Shown here one piece after another: positions 17,317 to 24,782 of a stretch of 32,811 nucleotides of DNA. The translations under genes and the position numbers were made by a program. A model generated the notes under the pieces. That model was not told the DNA's origin. It ran no database searches and saw only the letters and a list, made by a program, of their open reading frames with translations. The stretch is taken from positions 1 to 32,811 of the forward strand of contig JAYWFU010000019.1 in assembly GCA_043778625.1 (NCBI GenBank), read 5' to 3'. Every line of letters begins with the position of its first letter. The stretch's first letter is position 1. Origin of the DNA: JACMRI01 sp043778625 (lineage in GTDB: Bacteria > Bacteroidota > Bacteroidia > UBA4408).

Positions 17317-17349
17317 AATTGTTTATTAAATGTACACAAATAAACAATT
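17317..17349. promoter_or_regulatory. Inverted repeat between ricT and the SET gene
   Basis: Perfect 11-bp arms AATTGTTTATT / AATAAACAATT around an 11-base spacer that contains TGTACA. It lies in the 114-bp divergent intergenic gap, downstream of the ricT -7 box at 17361-17368, so in the ricT leader. It could be an operator for a dimeric regulator or a 5' leader hairpin; no T-run follows on either strand, so it is not a terminator. Confidence 0.45.
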
Positions 17350-17360
17350 GTGCATAGGTA

Positions 17361-17368
17361 CAAAAATA
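17361..17368 (-). promoter_or_regulatory. -7 box (TATTTTTG) for ricT-gldH
   Basis: A perfect TAnnTTTG match on the minus strand, 78 bp upstream of the ricT ATG. The inverted repeat at 17317-17349 lies between the two. Confidence 0.4.
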
Positions 17369-17396
17369 TAGTTTTACACCATAAATAAAATTTAAA

Positions 17397-17813
17397 ATGT
17401 TAGTAATAAAAACATCGCAACTCCCTAATGCAGGCAAAGGTTTGTTTACGACCGAAAACGTAGCTAAGGGAACTTTATTAATTGAATATTTGGGCGACCT
17501 ATACACTTGGAAACAGTGCCAGCAACGTGCCTTAGATAATAAAGAGGGCTATGTGTTTTTTGTAAATAATAGCGTGTGTATTGATGCTTTTGATACGCCA
17601 CAACATTTAGCCCGTTATGCCAACGATGCTGCAGGTTTTGGGCGTACAGCGGGTTTGAAAAACAATGCAGTGTACGAGATTGTAAAAAAACAAGCTTATA
17701 TAAAAGCTACTCGTAACTTAAAAGCAGGCGAAGAAATATTTGTAAACTACGGAAAAACTTACTGGACAGCTATAGCCCGCAATAGTAAAAATGGTTATTA
17801 CGATAAAAAATAG
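17397..17813 (+). CDS. SET-domain protein-lysine methyltransferase
   Basis: A compact 138-residue single SET domain, expected to use S-adenosylmethionine to methylate a lysine on an unknown protein. Motifs seen: NAGKGLFTTENVAKGTLLIEYLG (SAM-binding strand), YVFFVNNSVCIDAF, ARYANDAAG in the position of the usual RxxNHSCxPN, and the closing ATRNLKAGEEIFVNYGKTYW with the catalytic tyrosine. The NHS/C motif is changed to NDAA, and the zinc-binding post-SET cysteines are absent, as in other small bacterial or viral SET proteins. Convergent with tetR (5-bp gap). Confidence 0.85.
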   Translation: MLVIKTSQLPNAGKGLFTTENVAKGTLLIEYLGDLYTWKQCQQRALDNKEGYVFFVNNSVCIDAFDTPQHLARYANDAAGFGRTAGLKNNAVYEIVKKQAYIKATRNLKAGEEIFVNYGKTYWTAIARNSKNGYYDKK

Positions 17814-17818
17814 TGTAG

Positions 17819-18442
17819 TTATTTACCTTGTAATAACAAGCGCAAAAAAGTAATGGTTTCTTGCTTGCGTTGCTCTAACACAATTTGAAACTGAAACTCA
17901 TCAAGCTTTAATAAATACTGAAACAACGGCTTACCTACAAACGGAAAGTAGCATAACGATACTATGTGCATTAACAAATGTATGGGGTGTAGTGTGCCTA
18001 CGGCCGTTTTTTTGCCCTCTTTTTCAACACTGCGCATAAACGCTTGTGCGTGTGCACTATCAGTAACCAAACTGCGTAAAAACTGCATTACTTTTTCAGG
18101 ATTACGATTTAGTTCATTTACCACAAACGATGCTACTTGTGGCTGTTGCATAAGCACATCAGTATAATGGTTTACAAAGTTTTCAATACGATTAATTAAA
18201 GGGACAGAGTCATCTGTTAAAAATGATAAATTAGGCGCAATAATAGTATAAGCAGTGGCAAATACCATTTCAAATAGTTTGTCTTTATTGTCAAAATAAT
18301 AGTGTAGCATGGCTTTGTTAATGCCTGCCTCATCGGCAATTTCTTGCATACGTGCGCCATCGTAACCACGTTGCATAAATATTTTTTGTGCTGCTAACAC
18401 TATTTTTTGTTCAGTATTGGAATCTTTACGCTTAACCGCCAT
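17819..18442 (-). CDS. TetR-family transcriptional regulator
   Basis: A 207-residue repressor-type protein. The N-terminal DNA-binding domain (about 8-55) is typical: TEQKIVLAAQKIFMQRGYDG, MQEIADEAGINKAMLHYYFDNKDKLFEMVF. The helical C-terminal ligand/dimer domain is divergent, so the effector is not predictable. An imperfect palindrome overlapping the presumed start of transcription suggests it represses itself. The flanking genes are purM upstream on the same strand and the convergent SET gene, so no regulated partner is evident nearby. Confidence 0.9.
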   Translation of the reverse strand: MAVKRKDSNTEQKIVLAAQKIFMQRGYDGARMQEIADEAGINKAMLHYYFDNKDKLFEMVFATAYTIIAPNLSFLTDDSVPLINRIENFVNHYTDVLMQQPQVASFVVNELNRNPEKVMQFLRSLVTDSAHAQAFMRSVEKEGKKTAVGTLHPIHLLMHIVSLCYFPFVGKPLFQYLLKLDEFQFQIVLEQRKQETITFLRLLLQGK

Positions 18443-18454
18443 TTGATAATTAAC

Positions 18455-18468
18455 TAACTAATTGGTTA
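18455..18468. promoter_or_regulatory. Candidate TetR autoregulatory operator
   Basis: TAACTAATTGGTTA, a 12-of-14 palindrome of the form TAACyAATTrGTTA, 13 bp upstream of the tetR ATG and 3 bp downstream of its -7 box, so over the expected start of transcription. The position and symmetry fit the operator of a TetR-family dimer; binding is inference. Confidence 0.6.
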
Positions 18469-18471
18469 ATG

Positions 18472-18479
18472 CAAATGTA
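18472..18479 (-). promoter_or_regulatory. -7 box (TACATTTG) for tetR
   Basis: A perfect TAnnTTTG match on the minus strand, 29 bp before the tetR ATG and adjoining the palindrome at 18455-18468. Confidence 0.5.
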
Positions 18480-18492
18480 TGTTTTTTTTTAA

Positions 18493-18526
18493 CTTTATTA
18501 ACAATTGTTTAAAAATGTTAATAAAG
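18493..18526. promoter_or_regulatory. Second inverted repeat upstream of tetR
   Basis: Perfect 11-bp arms CTTTATTAACA / TGTTAATAAAG with a 12-base spacer, placed just upstream of the tetR -7 box and covering its -33 region. It contains the same TTAAC/GTTAA half-site as the lower operator, so it may be a second site for the regulator or for an activator. The rest of the 245-bp gap to purM shows nothing further. Confidence 0.4.
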
Positions 18527-18687
18527 AGGAGTGTTGGTTGAAAATACATTATACCAACAGTACAAGCCAACGCCTTAAAATAATTGTTAACTACCTAAAT
18601 TCAATTATCAATTAGCAGACACGCTTAATTTTTAATCTATAATCCATAACGTATTGTCTTTTCTGCCCGATTTTAGCATTACTAGCA

Positions 18688-19866
18688 CTATTCATACATA
18701 GCTTGGCACCAAGGTGTTTGCACGGTTACTTTGTTGCCAGTATGTGGTTCTACCCTACCAATAATTTGTGCATCAATATTAAATGATTTGCTAATGGCAA
18801 TAATATCAAGGGATGTGGCAGCATCGGTATATACTTCCATACGGTGGCCCATGTTAAACACCTTGTACATTTCTTGCCACGAAGCGGTGCTTTGCTCACG
18901 TATTAATTGAAACAATGGCGGTACTTCAAACATATTATCTTTAATAATGTGTACGTTATTAGTAAAGTGTAATACCTTGCTTTGTGCGCCACCACTACAA
19001 TGCACAATGCCATTAATGGCACTGCGGTAGTTTTTTAATATCTCCTTAAACACTGGCAAATAAGTACGTGTAGGCGACAGTACCAACTTAGCAGCATCAA
19101 CACTTAATGCATCGTTTACAACAATTTTATCAGTTAAGTTTTTTTGCCCACAATACACTACGGCTTCGTTAAGGCCGTTGTCATACGTTTCGGGGAACTG
19201 TGCGGCTACTTGCTTGCTAAACACATCGTGCCTGGCCGATGTTAGCCCATTGCTCCCCATACCACCATTGTAGCTGGTTTCGTAAGAGGCTTGCCCGTAC
19301 GACGCTAAGCCCACAATTACATTACCTGCCTGTATGTTGTGGTTGCTAATTACATCTGCCCTTGGCATACGAGCAAATACGGTAGAATCTACAATAATAG
19401 TGCGTACCAAATCGCCTACATCGGCAGTTTCGCCACCTGTGCTGTGTATGCCTATTCCGTAATCACGTAGCTGTTGCAATAGCTCTTCGGTGCCATTAAT
19501 TATTTCGGCTATTATTTCGCCAGGTATTAAGCGTTTATTACGCCCAATGGTGCTACTCAACAATATATTATCTAACGCTCCCACGCACAGTAAGTCATCA
19601 GTATTCATTACCACAGCATCTTGAGCAATGCCACGCCACACGCTAAGGTCGCCTGTTTGTTTCCAATAGGCATAAGCCAATGCTGATTTTGTGCCTGCAC
19701 CATCAGCGTGCATTATATTACAAAATGCTTCGTCGCCAGCAGCAATGTCAGGAATAATTTTGCAAAATGCTTTTGGGAAAATTCCCTTGTCGGAGTTTTT
19801 TATTGCATTATGCACATCTTCTTTAGATGCCGAAACTCCACGCTGGTTGTATAAATTATCGCTCAT
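18688..19866 (-). CDS. purM: Phosphoribosylformylglycinamidine cyclo-ligase (AIR synthetase)
   Basis: Closes the imidazole ring: FGAM + ATP to aminoimidazole ribonucleotide in purine synthesis. The 392-residue product is the longer form usual in Bacteroidota. Seen: NQRGVSASKEDVHNAI at the N-terminus, HADGAGTKSALAY (ATP-binding glycine/threonine strand), DAVVMNTDDLLCVGA, GGETADVGDLVRT, GLASYGQASYETSYNGGMGSNG and the closing FNMGHRMEVY. Its start lies inside the end of vanZ (11-bp overlap), so it is the third gene of a coupled gcvH-vanZ-purM set, separate from other pur genes. Confidence 0.92.
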   Translation of the reverse strand: MSDNLYNQRGVSASKEDVHNAIKNSDKGIFPKAFCKIIPDIAAGDEAFCNIMHADGAGTKSALAYAYWKQTGDLSVWRGIAQDAVVMNTDDLLCVGALDNILLSSTIGRNKRLIPGEIIAEIINGTEELLQQLRDYGIGIHSTGGETADVGDLVRTIIVDSTVFARMPRADVISNHNIQAGNVIVGLASYGQASYETSYNGGMGSNGLTSARHDVFSKQVAAQFPETYDNGLNEAVVYCGQKNLTDKIVVNDALSVDAAKLVLSPTRTYLPVFKEILKNYRSAINGIVHCSGGAQSKVLHFTNNVHIIKDNMFEVPPLFQLIREQSTASWQEMYKVFNMGHRMEVYTDAATSLDIIAISKSFNIDAQIIGRVEPHTGNKVTVQTPWCQAMYE

Positions 19867-20290
19867 TATAGTTGGTAATGTAAGGTAGGTAATGTTTAAT
19901 TTTATTAAAATAAATTGCCGCTATAATAACTCCAAAACTATTGGCTATAAAATCGTAGACATCAGCACTTCGTGCCACAAAAAATCCACCTTGTAGCAGC
20001 TCGAGTATTCCACCATAACACACACCTACAAATGCGGTAACAAAATAAATAGGCTCAGCCGTAAAATAATCTTTACGATACTTGGCGTACACGCCTGCAA
20101 GGCTTAATATAGTAAGTACAAAAAACAATGAGGCGTGTACTAATTTATCAAAACTTAACAACTCCAACCACGACACGTGTGGTAGGCTAGTGCCAGGCAA
20201 CCCACAAAGTACCGCAATAAACAATGCCCACACAAGTGCAGGCATCAAGTAATACAGCAATGTTTTGGGCATTGGTGTTATGGTATTCAT
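19856..20290 (-). CDS. VanZ-family membrane protein
   Basis: A small integral membrane protein of the VanZ family (144 residues), whose biochemical function is unknown outside of glycopeptide resistance. Four hydrophobic helices are visible, with the family signature FDKLVHASLFFVLTIL and GGILELLQGGF … ADVYDFIANSFG. I place the start at the ATG at 20290, 8 bp after the gcvH stop and preceded by GGAG, rather than a TTG at 20308 inside gcvH. It overlaps the start of purM by 11 bp. VanZ next to gcvH is a recurring arrangement in Bacteroidota as far as I recall. Confidence 0.85.
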   Translation of the reverse strand: MNTITPMPKTLLYYLMPALVWALFIAVLCGLPGTSLPHVSWLELLSFDKLVHASLFFVLTILSLAGVYAKYRKDYFTAEPIYFVTAFVGVCYGGILELLQGGFFVARSADVYDFIANSFGVIIAAIYFNKIKHYLPYITNYNER

Positions 20291-20297
20291 TAATAAA

Positions 20298-20678
20298 TTA
20301 TGCTCCAATTAATGTAGCGTAAGCAGCAGCATCTAATAGCTCGGCTACTTCGGCAGGGTTGCTTAATTCTATTTTAATCATCCAGCCTGCTTGGTAAGCA
20401 TCATTATTAACGGCATCAGGCGTAGTATCTAACCCTGTGTTTACCTCTATGATTTTGCCCGTAAGTGGCATAAACAAATCCGAAACGGTTTTAACGGCTT
20501 CTACTGTTCCAAATATTTCTTCCTTGGCTAGTTGGTCGCCTTCGCTTTTAATATCTACATACACAATATCGCCTAGTTCGTGTTGTGCAAAATCAGTAAT
20601 GCCCACCGTGGCTGTGGTGCCATTAATACTTATCCACTCGTGGTCTTTGGTGTATTTTAAATTAGCTGGAATGTTCAT
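20298..20678 (-). CDS. gcvH: Glycine cleavage system H protein
   Basis: Lipoyl-carrying shuttle protein of the glycine cleavage complex. 126 residues from the ATG at 20678: MNIPANLKYTKDHEWI is the standard N-terminus, followed by GITDFAQHELGDIVYVD, the lipoyl-acceptor Lys63 in GTVEAVKTVSDL, and DAYQAGWMIKIE. A longer frame reaches 20744, but a -7 box lies within that extra part (20723-20730), so the extension would begin upstream of the transcript start. First gene of gcvH-vanZ-purM. The other gcv genes are not here. Confidence 0.95.
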   Translation of the reverse strand: MNIPANLKYTKDHEWISINGTTATVGITDFAQHELGDIVYVDIKSEGDQLAKEEIFGTVEAVKTVSDLFMPLTGKIIEVNTGLDTTPDAVNNDAYQAGWMIKIELSNPAEVAELLDAAAYATLIGA

Positions 20679-20722
20679 GCGTTTAGTTTGTTGATTTGTT
20701 TTTTTAATAAAATATGTTTCAA

Positions 20723-20730
20723 CAAAAGTA
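20723..20730 (-). promoter_or_regulatory. -7 box (TACTTTTG) for gcvH-vanZ-purM
   Basis: A perfect TAnnTTTG match on the minus strand, 44 bp before the gcvH ATG at 20678. It helps to decide the start of gcvH. Confidence 0.5.
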
Positions 20731-20777
20731 TATTTTTTAATCAAATAGCCGTTACTGATTTATAGTACCTAATTTAT

Positions 20778-21407
20778 CTATTTTTTAGGTTTGTCAGCCA
20801 CAGGAGTAATTAACGGTATAGGAGGTATGGTTACAAATTCGAGTTCGGTGCTTACCATTATTCGTTGCGGTAGTATTTTAATATCGCACTGGCTTGGTGT
20901 GGCTATTAGTTTTTTTATGGTGCTGTCGGGCATCATAAATTCCATGGCGCTGGTCATGGTCATAGGCCCTTCAAACAAAAATGGGGTTTTAAAATAATCG
21001 GCTATCTGTATTTTTTTTAACACTATTTTTTTACCTAAAATAGTGGTGTAAATTTCAAACGGAGCATCAACTACCTGTATGGCTATTTTATTAGTTTTAG
21101 CAATATAACTTATAGCCACTTTGCCTACTACTTCATCAGTATATTTAAACAAGCCTACTTCTACTTTAGCATCAGTTTTAAACTTTGCAGAATCAGTATT
21201 TAAATAAATAGTTGGTTTTATTAACGTCCAGTGGTATACCCCTTTTACAAAAGCTACTTCGTAAGTGTTACTGCCTTTTATATCGCCAACGGCATTAAGC
21301 ATTTTGTTTAATGTTTGTTCGTGTATTTGTATGGTTAAATCGTTACGCTGCGCAAATACAGGGCATAGGTACATTAAACACAGTATTAAAATTGTAACCC
21401 GTTGCAT
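20778..21407 (-). CDS. Secreted protein of unknown function
   Basis: A 209-residue exported protein starting at the ATG at 21407, with signal peptide MQRVTILILCLMYLCPVFAQ (1-20). A longer open frame to 21494 lacks a plausible start and would run through the promoter. The mature part is a succession of beta strands and one helix (IHEQTLNKMLNAVG), with DAKVEVGLFKYTDEVVGKVAISYI and LGKKIVLKKIQIADYF, somewhat like lipid-binding domains of the SMP or YceB/DUF1439 type, but I cannot support a family. Ends in a proline-rich PPIPLITPVADKPKK. It is divergent from the paraoxonase-like gene at 21477. Confidence 0.65.
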   Translation of the reverse strand: MQRVTILILCLMYLCPVFAQRNDLTIQIHEQTLNKMLNAVGDIKGSNTYEVAFVKGVYHWTLIKPTIYLNTDSAKFKTDAKVEVGLFKYTDEVVGKVAISYIAKTNKIAIQVVDAPFEIYTTILGKKIVLKKIQIADYFKTPFLFEGPMTMTSAMEFMMPDSTIKKLIATPSQCDIKILPQRIMVSTELEFVTIPPIPLITPVADKPKK

Positions 21408-21437
21408 GGCTAATAAATTTATAATTTTACTTTTATA

Positions 21438-21467
21438 CAAAAGTATTAAAACTAATACTATTTCAAA
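21438..21467 (-). promoter_or_regulatory. Promoter of the secreted unknown protein (-33 TTTG, -7 TACTTTTG)
   Basis: On the minus strand, TTTG at 21464-21467 and a perfect TAnnTTTG box at 21438-21445 are separated by 18 bp, near the expected Bacteroidota spacing. The ATG at 21407 is 30 bp downstream. Confidence 0.55.
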
Positions 21468-21476
21468 ATTCAGCGC

Positions 21477-22466
21477 ATGAAAAACAATTATCAACCATTT
21501 GGTTGGCTACTATTACTACTACTTATTAGTGTTGGTTGCAAATTACCAACTACGGCACTAACTTATTCAACCACCAACAAATACAACACTTGTGGCGGTG
21601 CCGAAGATATTGTTATTGATACCGTAAGTAATATAACACAACCTCGTTTAATTGCCTCCTGCGCTGATTATGCCCACAAAAGGACTACTAATTGCCTACA
21701 AGCCATTGAACTAACATCACGCCGAGTACATACCTTACTACGCACTAACGAGCCAAGTAATATGCCCTTTGTGCCACACGGAATAGACCTTGCACGGTTT
21801 AACGACAGTTTGTTTTTATACGTAATAAACCACGAAAGCAAAAACATTACCAGCATTTTAACTTACTATGTAAAGGATACTACGCTAAAATTAACCAAAC
21901 GGTTTACATCAAAATTATTAACTAGCCCTAACGATATAAGTGTAAATAGTAAACGAGAAATATACATTACCAATGACCACCATAAATCAGGCAACGAAAC
22001 CGAAATTATTTTAAACCAAAAAAAAGGTACGGTAGTACAAATTAGTAACGATGTGTGTACCGTGTTTTCAAAAGGATATTGTTACGCCAACGGCATATTA
22101 GCTAATGATAGCGGAGTGTATGTAAGTACGGTGCGCCAAAATAAATTGTTTTTTGTACCTTACAATTTACCATTACACAAGCGAGTAGTAGCCAGATTTA
22201 AAGGGCAAGACAACATTACTTATACTGCCAATAAATTGTATGTAACAAGCCACCCAAAACAACTCCGCTTTGTACGACATGCCAAAAATCAAGAGGTAAA
22301 AAGCCCTACGGTAGTGTACGAAGTTAACCTAATTACAGGGCACAAGCGTGTAGTGTATAGCAATAACGGCACACAAATAAACGCAGCAACTACTGCACTT
22401 AGGTTTGGCAACAAGTTGTATTTAAGCCAGTTGTTTGTACCGTTTGTACTAGAGTTGCAACAATAA
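21477..22466 (+). CDS. Paraoxonase/arylesterase-like lipoprotein (putative lactonase)
   Basis: A calcium-dependent six-bladed propeller hydrolase of the PON/SMP-30 type, likely a lactonase or arylesterase in the envelope. Signal peptide with lipobox LLLISVGC (Cys21). The active-site set of paraoxonase is recognisable in order: Glu43-Asp44 in GGAEDI, His101 in VPHGIDL, His119 in YVINHE, Asn152-Asp153 in SPNDI, Asn205 in YANGI and Asp245-Asn246 in GQDNITY, with the following YVTSHPKQLRF matching the PON pattern. Length 329 is close to the propeller alone. Divergent from the secreted unknown at 20778. Substrate is not predictable; a role in degrading acyl lactones is speculation. Confidence 0.75.
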   Translation: MKNNYQPFGWLLLLLLISVGCKLPTTALTYSTTNKYNTCGGAEDIVIDTVSNITQPRLIASCADYAHKRTTNCLQAIELTSRRVHTLLRTNEPSNMPFVPHGIDLARFNDSLFLYVINHESKNITSILTYYVKDTTLKLTKRFTSKLLTSPNDISVNSKREIYITNDHHKSGNETEIILNQKKGTVVQISNDVCTVFSKGYCYANGILANDSGVYVSTVRQNKLFFVPYNLPLHKRVVARFKGQDNITYTANKLYVTSHPKQLRFVRHAKNQEVKSPTVVYEVNLITGHKRVVYSNNGTQINAATTALRFGNKLYLSQLFVPFVLELQQ

Positions 22467-22572
22467 AAAATATGCCTTATTAAACATATTAGTAGTAATG
22501 GCACTTAACAATGATATGCCGCATACTTATTTAAAATGTTAATTTCGTGCCACTAATACAAATTTAATAGTA

Positions 22573-23253
22573 ATGATATACGTTATATATATATTTAGCA
22601 TAGTACTAGCCTACGCCTTTGGTAGCGTGCCAAGTAGCGTGTGGGTGGGCAAATTGTTTTACAACATGGACGTGCGCGAACACGGCAGTAAAAACGCAGG
22701 AGCTACCAATACATTTAGAGTACTGGGCAAAAAAGCAGGGATACCTGTGTTAATTTTTGATGTGCTTAAAGGCTGGTTAGCTGTAAAGTTAGCGTACCTA
22801 GTGTTTATTAACGGTAGCCCATCTATGGAAACTTACACTAATCTAAAACTAATATTAGGTTTTGTGGCTGTTATTGGGCATGTGTTTCCTATATATGTGG
22901 GGTTTAGAGGTGGTAAGGGCGTGGCTACGCTTATGGGAGTTGTGCTTGCCATAAACCCTTATGCGGCACTATTTTCTGCACTATTGTTTTTGGTACTATG
23001 GTTAAGTACTAATTATATTTCTCTGGCATCAATGTGTGGCGCAGTGCTGTACCCTGTTACAATTATTGTATACTACAAATTTCAGTATCCATCGTTAGTG
23101 TGGTTTTCGATAGCGGTGGCACTGTTAGTATTAATTACCCATCAAAAAAATATTGAACGATTACTAAGCGGTAGCGAAGGTAAAATGCGCCCAATAAAAA
23201 AACGTGAACACAACCAAGAAATTACCGAAATAGAAGTACCCGAAATTTTATAA
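22573..23253 (+). CDS. plsY: Acyl-phosphate glycerol-3-phosphate acyltransferase
   Basis: Membrane enzyme that transfers an acyl group from acyl-phosphate to glycerol-3-phosphate, the first acylation in phospholipid synthesis. 226 residues with about five membrane helices and the three conserved PlsY motifs: SVPSSVWVGK, GSKNAGATNTFRVLGKKAG and HVFPIYVGFRGGKGVAT. A short basic C-terminal tail (KMRPIKKREHNQEITEIEVPEIL) extends beyond the core. A near-consensus TAATTTCG lies about 30 bp upstream. It is followed 14 bp later by the pRiA4b ORF-3-like gene. Confidence 0.95.
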   Translation: MIYVIYIFSIVLAYAFGSVPSSVWVGKLFYNMDVREHGSKNAGATNTFRVLGKKAGIPVLIFDVLKGWLAVKLAYLVFINGSPSMETYTNLKLILGFVAVIGHVFPIYVGFRGGKGVATLMGVVLAINPYAALFSALLFLVLWLSTNYISLASMCGAVLYPVTIIVYYKFQYPSLVWFSIAVALLVLITHQKNIERLLSGSEGKMRPIKKREHNQEITEIEVPEIL

Positions 23254-23267
23254 TCCATACCCACACT

Positions 23268-23855
23268 ATGAATCCATTTAATCACTACCAATTAAAACTA
23301 AAGTTAAAAGACTCCAACCCTGTTATTTGGCGCAGGATACGTGTAAGTGGCACTATGTCGCTCACTGATTTGCACGTGGCCTTACAAGTGGCTATGGGCT
23401 GGGAAGATGAGGAAGTATTTGAGTTTGAAGCCAATGGAGTTATTTATTCGTGTGATGAAGAATTTGTGGACGAAAACAACGATAATCCTGCACAAAAAGT
23501 AATGCTAACTGATGACGTAACGGTGGACGATATGCAGTTAAAAGAAAAACAACATTTTATTTACATTTATGATTTTGATTGCGACTGGGAACACGAAATG
23601 ATAGTAGAACAAGTACTCCAAAACAACATTGAGTTTGAAACACCCTATTGTCTAAGTGGAGAAGGTGCTTGCCCTGTTGAAAAAATTGGCGGGCTAAGTG
23701 CCTACTACAATTTATTAAATAGCATACGCGACCCTAAAGACGATAAATACGCTGCCGCCGTTGATTTGCTAGGTGCAGACTTCGACGAAAACGCATTTGA
23801 CTTAAAAGCTACCAATAACTACCTAGCAGAGGTGTTTAGCAGCGACGACGAGTAA
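23268..23855 (+). CDS. Plasmid pRiA4b ORF-3-like protein
   Basis: A 195-residue acidic protein of the PRiA4_ORF3 family, function unknown. Family marks: YQLKLKLKDSNPVIWRRIRVSGTMSLTDLHVALQVAMGW at the N-terminus, the FIYIYDFDCDWEHEMIVE strand and CLSGEGACPVEKIGGLSAYY in the second half. It starts 14 bp after plsY on the same strand and is likely co-transcribed with it. It is convergent with tlyA; no terminator is obvious in the 95 bp between. Confidence 0.85.
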   Translation: MNPFNHYQLKLKLKDSNPVIWRRIRVSGTMSLTDLHVALQVAMGWEDEEVFEFEANGVIYSCDEEFVDENNDNPAQKVMLTDDVTVDDMQLKEKQHFIYIYDFDCDWEHEMIVEQVLQNNIEFETPYCLSGEGACPVEKIGGLSAYYNLLNSIRDPKDDKYAAAVDLLGADFDENAFDLKATNNYLAEVFSSDDE

Positions 23856-23950
23856 GGTATAAATTACACAACGCTAAATCTAACAAACGTAAAACAAATA
23901 ACCTTAGTTAGCCAAGCTAATCCTTTTTAAAGCTCGCCTAATTTTATACT

Positions 23951-24676
23951 TTATTTAGCATGGGTAACACGTAGCAAAAACTCTATGTTGCGCTCCTTGT
24001 CTTGGCTTAAACCATGTGTGCTTACATTGGCTAGTGCTATTAAATTATGTTGCTTTAATACCTTTGTTACATTATCTAAACTAAAGCGTTGTAGCTTGGG
24101 ATCTTTAATAATTCCGTTGCTAAATTTGGTGCGTTTTAACTGTTCAAACTGAGGTTTAACTAACACTATTAACTCGGTAGTGGGTTGCATAAAGCTAACC
24201 AATGTTTCCACTATCGATTCTATGTTAATAAACGATACATCTACTACTACGTAATCAAATTTTAATTTTGTTTCAAAGGTGCGTATGTCTTGGTTTTCGA
24301 GCCAAGTAACTTTTTTGTTTTCTTTAATTGATGAGTGTAGCTGGTTACTTCCTACATCAACACACATTACTTGTTTGGCTCCGTGTTGCAATGCACAATC
24401 GGTAAAACCACCTGTGCTTGCGCCTACATCAAGCACCGTTTTATTTTCAAAATTTAATCCAAAAGTGTCTATTGCTAATTTTAGCTTGTCGCCACCACGG
24501 CTTACATAACGTAGGGGTTGCTCCACAAGTGTAATAAGTTGCACATCAATAGCATCAAACGATGCTTTGGTTACTACTACCCCGTTATACAAAACCAAAT
24601 TCATTTTTATTGCCAACTGAGCTTTTGCCCGCGATTCAATATTACCTAGTGTTACAAGGGCAGTGTCTATTCTCAT
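23951..24676 (-). CDS. tlyA: TlyA-family rRNA 2'-O-methyltransferase / hemolysin A
   Basis: An RNA methyltransferase of the TlyA family, which methylates ribose at cytidines in 16S and 23S rRNA. 241 residues: an S4-like RNA-binding domain at about 1-55, the linker YVSRGGDKL (57-65), and an FtsJ-like domain with the SAM motif VLDVGASTGGFTDCAL (81-96) and the later VVVDVSFI and LIVLVKPQFE. The K64-D-K-E-type catalytic residues look intact. Rv-type TlyA is longer by about 25 residues. It is followed at the 5' side by the membrane TPR gene on the same strand. Confidence 0.88.
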   Translation of the reverse strand: MRIDTALVTLGNIESRAKAQLAIKMNLVLYNGVVVTKASFDAIDVQLITLVEQPLRYVSRGGDKLKLAIDTFGLNFENKTVLDVGASTGGFTDCALQHGAKQVMCVDVGSNQLHSSIKENKKVTWLENQDIRTFETKLKFDYVVVDVSFINIESIVETLVSFMQPTTELIVLVKPQFEQLKRTKFSNGIIKDPKLQRFSLDNVTKVLKQHNLIALANVSTHGLSQDKERNIEFLLRVTHAK

Positions 24677-24725
24677 TACAAATTATTATTAAAATTAAAT
24701 GGGTATACTAACTATTAATTATGCA

Positions 24726-24763
24726 CAAAAAAACTCCCAATAGTGTGCAAGCTATTGGGAGTT
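24726..24763 (-). terminator. Intrinsic terminator of the membrane TPR gene
   Basis: On the minus strand, a perfect 12-bp stem (24752-24763 with 24732-24743) with an 8-base loop is followed by seven T (plus-strand A-run, 24727-24733). It lies 19 bp past the stop of the gene at 24783, so it separates that gene from tlyA. Confidence 0.9.
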
Positions 24764-24782
24764 GTATAACTACTGTTATAAT

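Noticed and set aside
18493..18526. Terminator of purM
   Set aside because: The stem is followed on the minus strand by A residues, not a T-run, and lies some 160 bp past the purM stop; an operator role fits better.
20679..20744. Longer N-terminus for GcvH
   Set aside because: Standard GcvH begins with MNIPANLKYTKDHEW at 20678 and a -7 box lies within the extension.
21408..21494. Longer N-terminus for the secreted unknown protein
   Set aside because: The signal peptide begins at 21407, and the extension covers the probable promoter at 21438-21467.
23856..23950. Terminator between the pRiA4b-like gene and tlyA
   Set aside because: Only a 5-bp stem near a short T-run; too weak to call.
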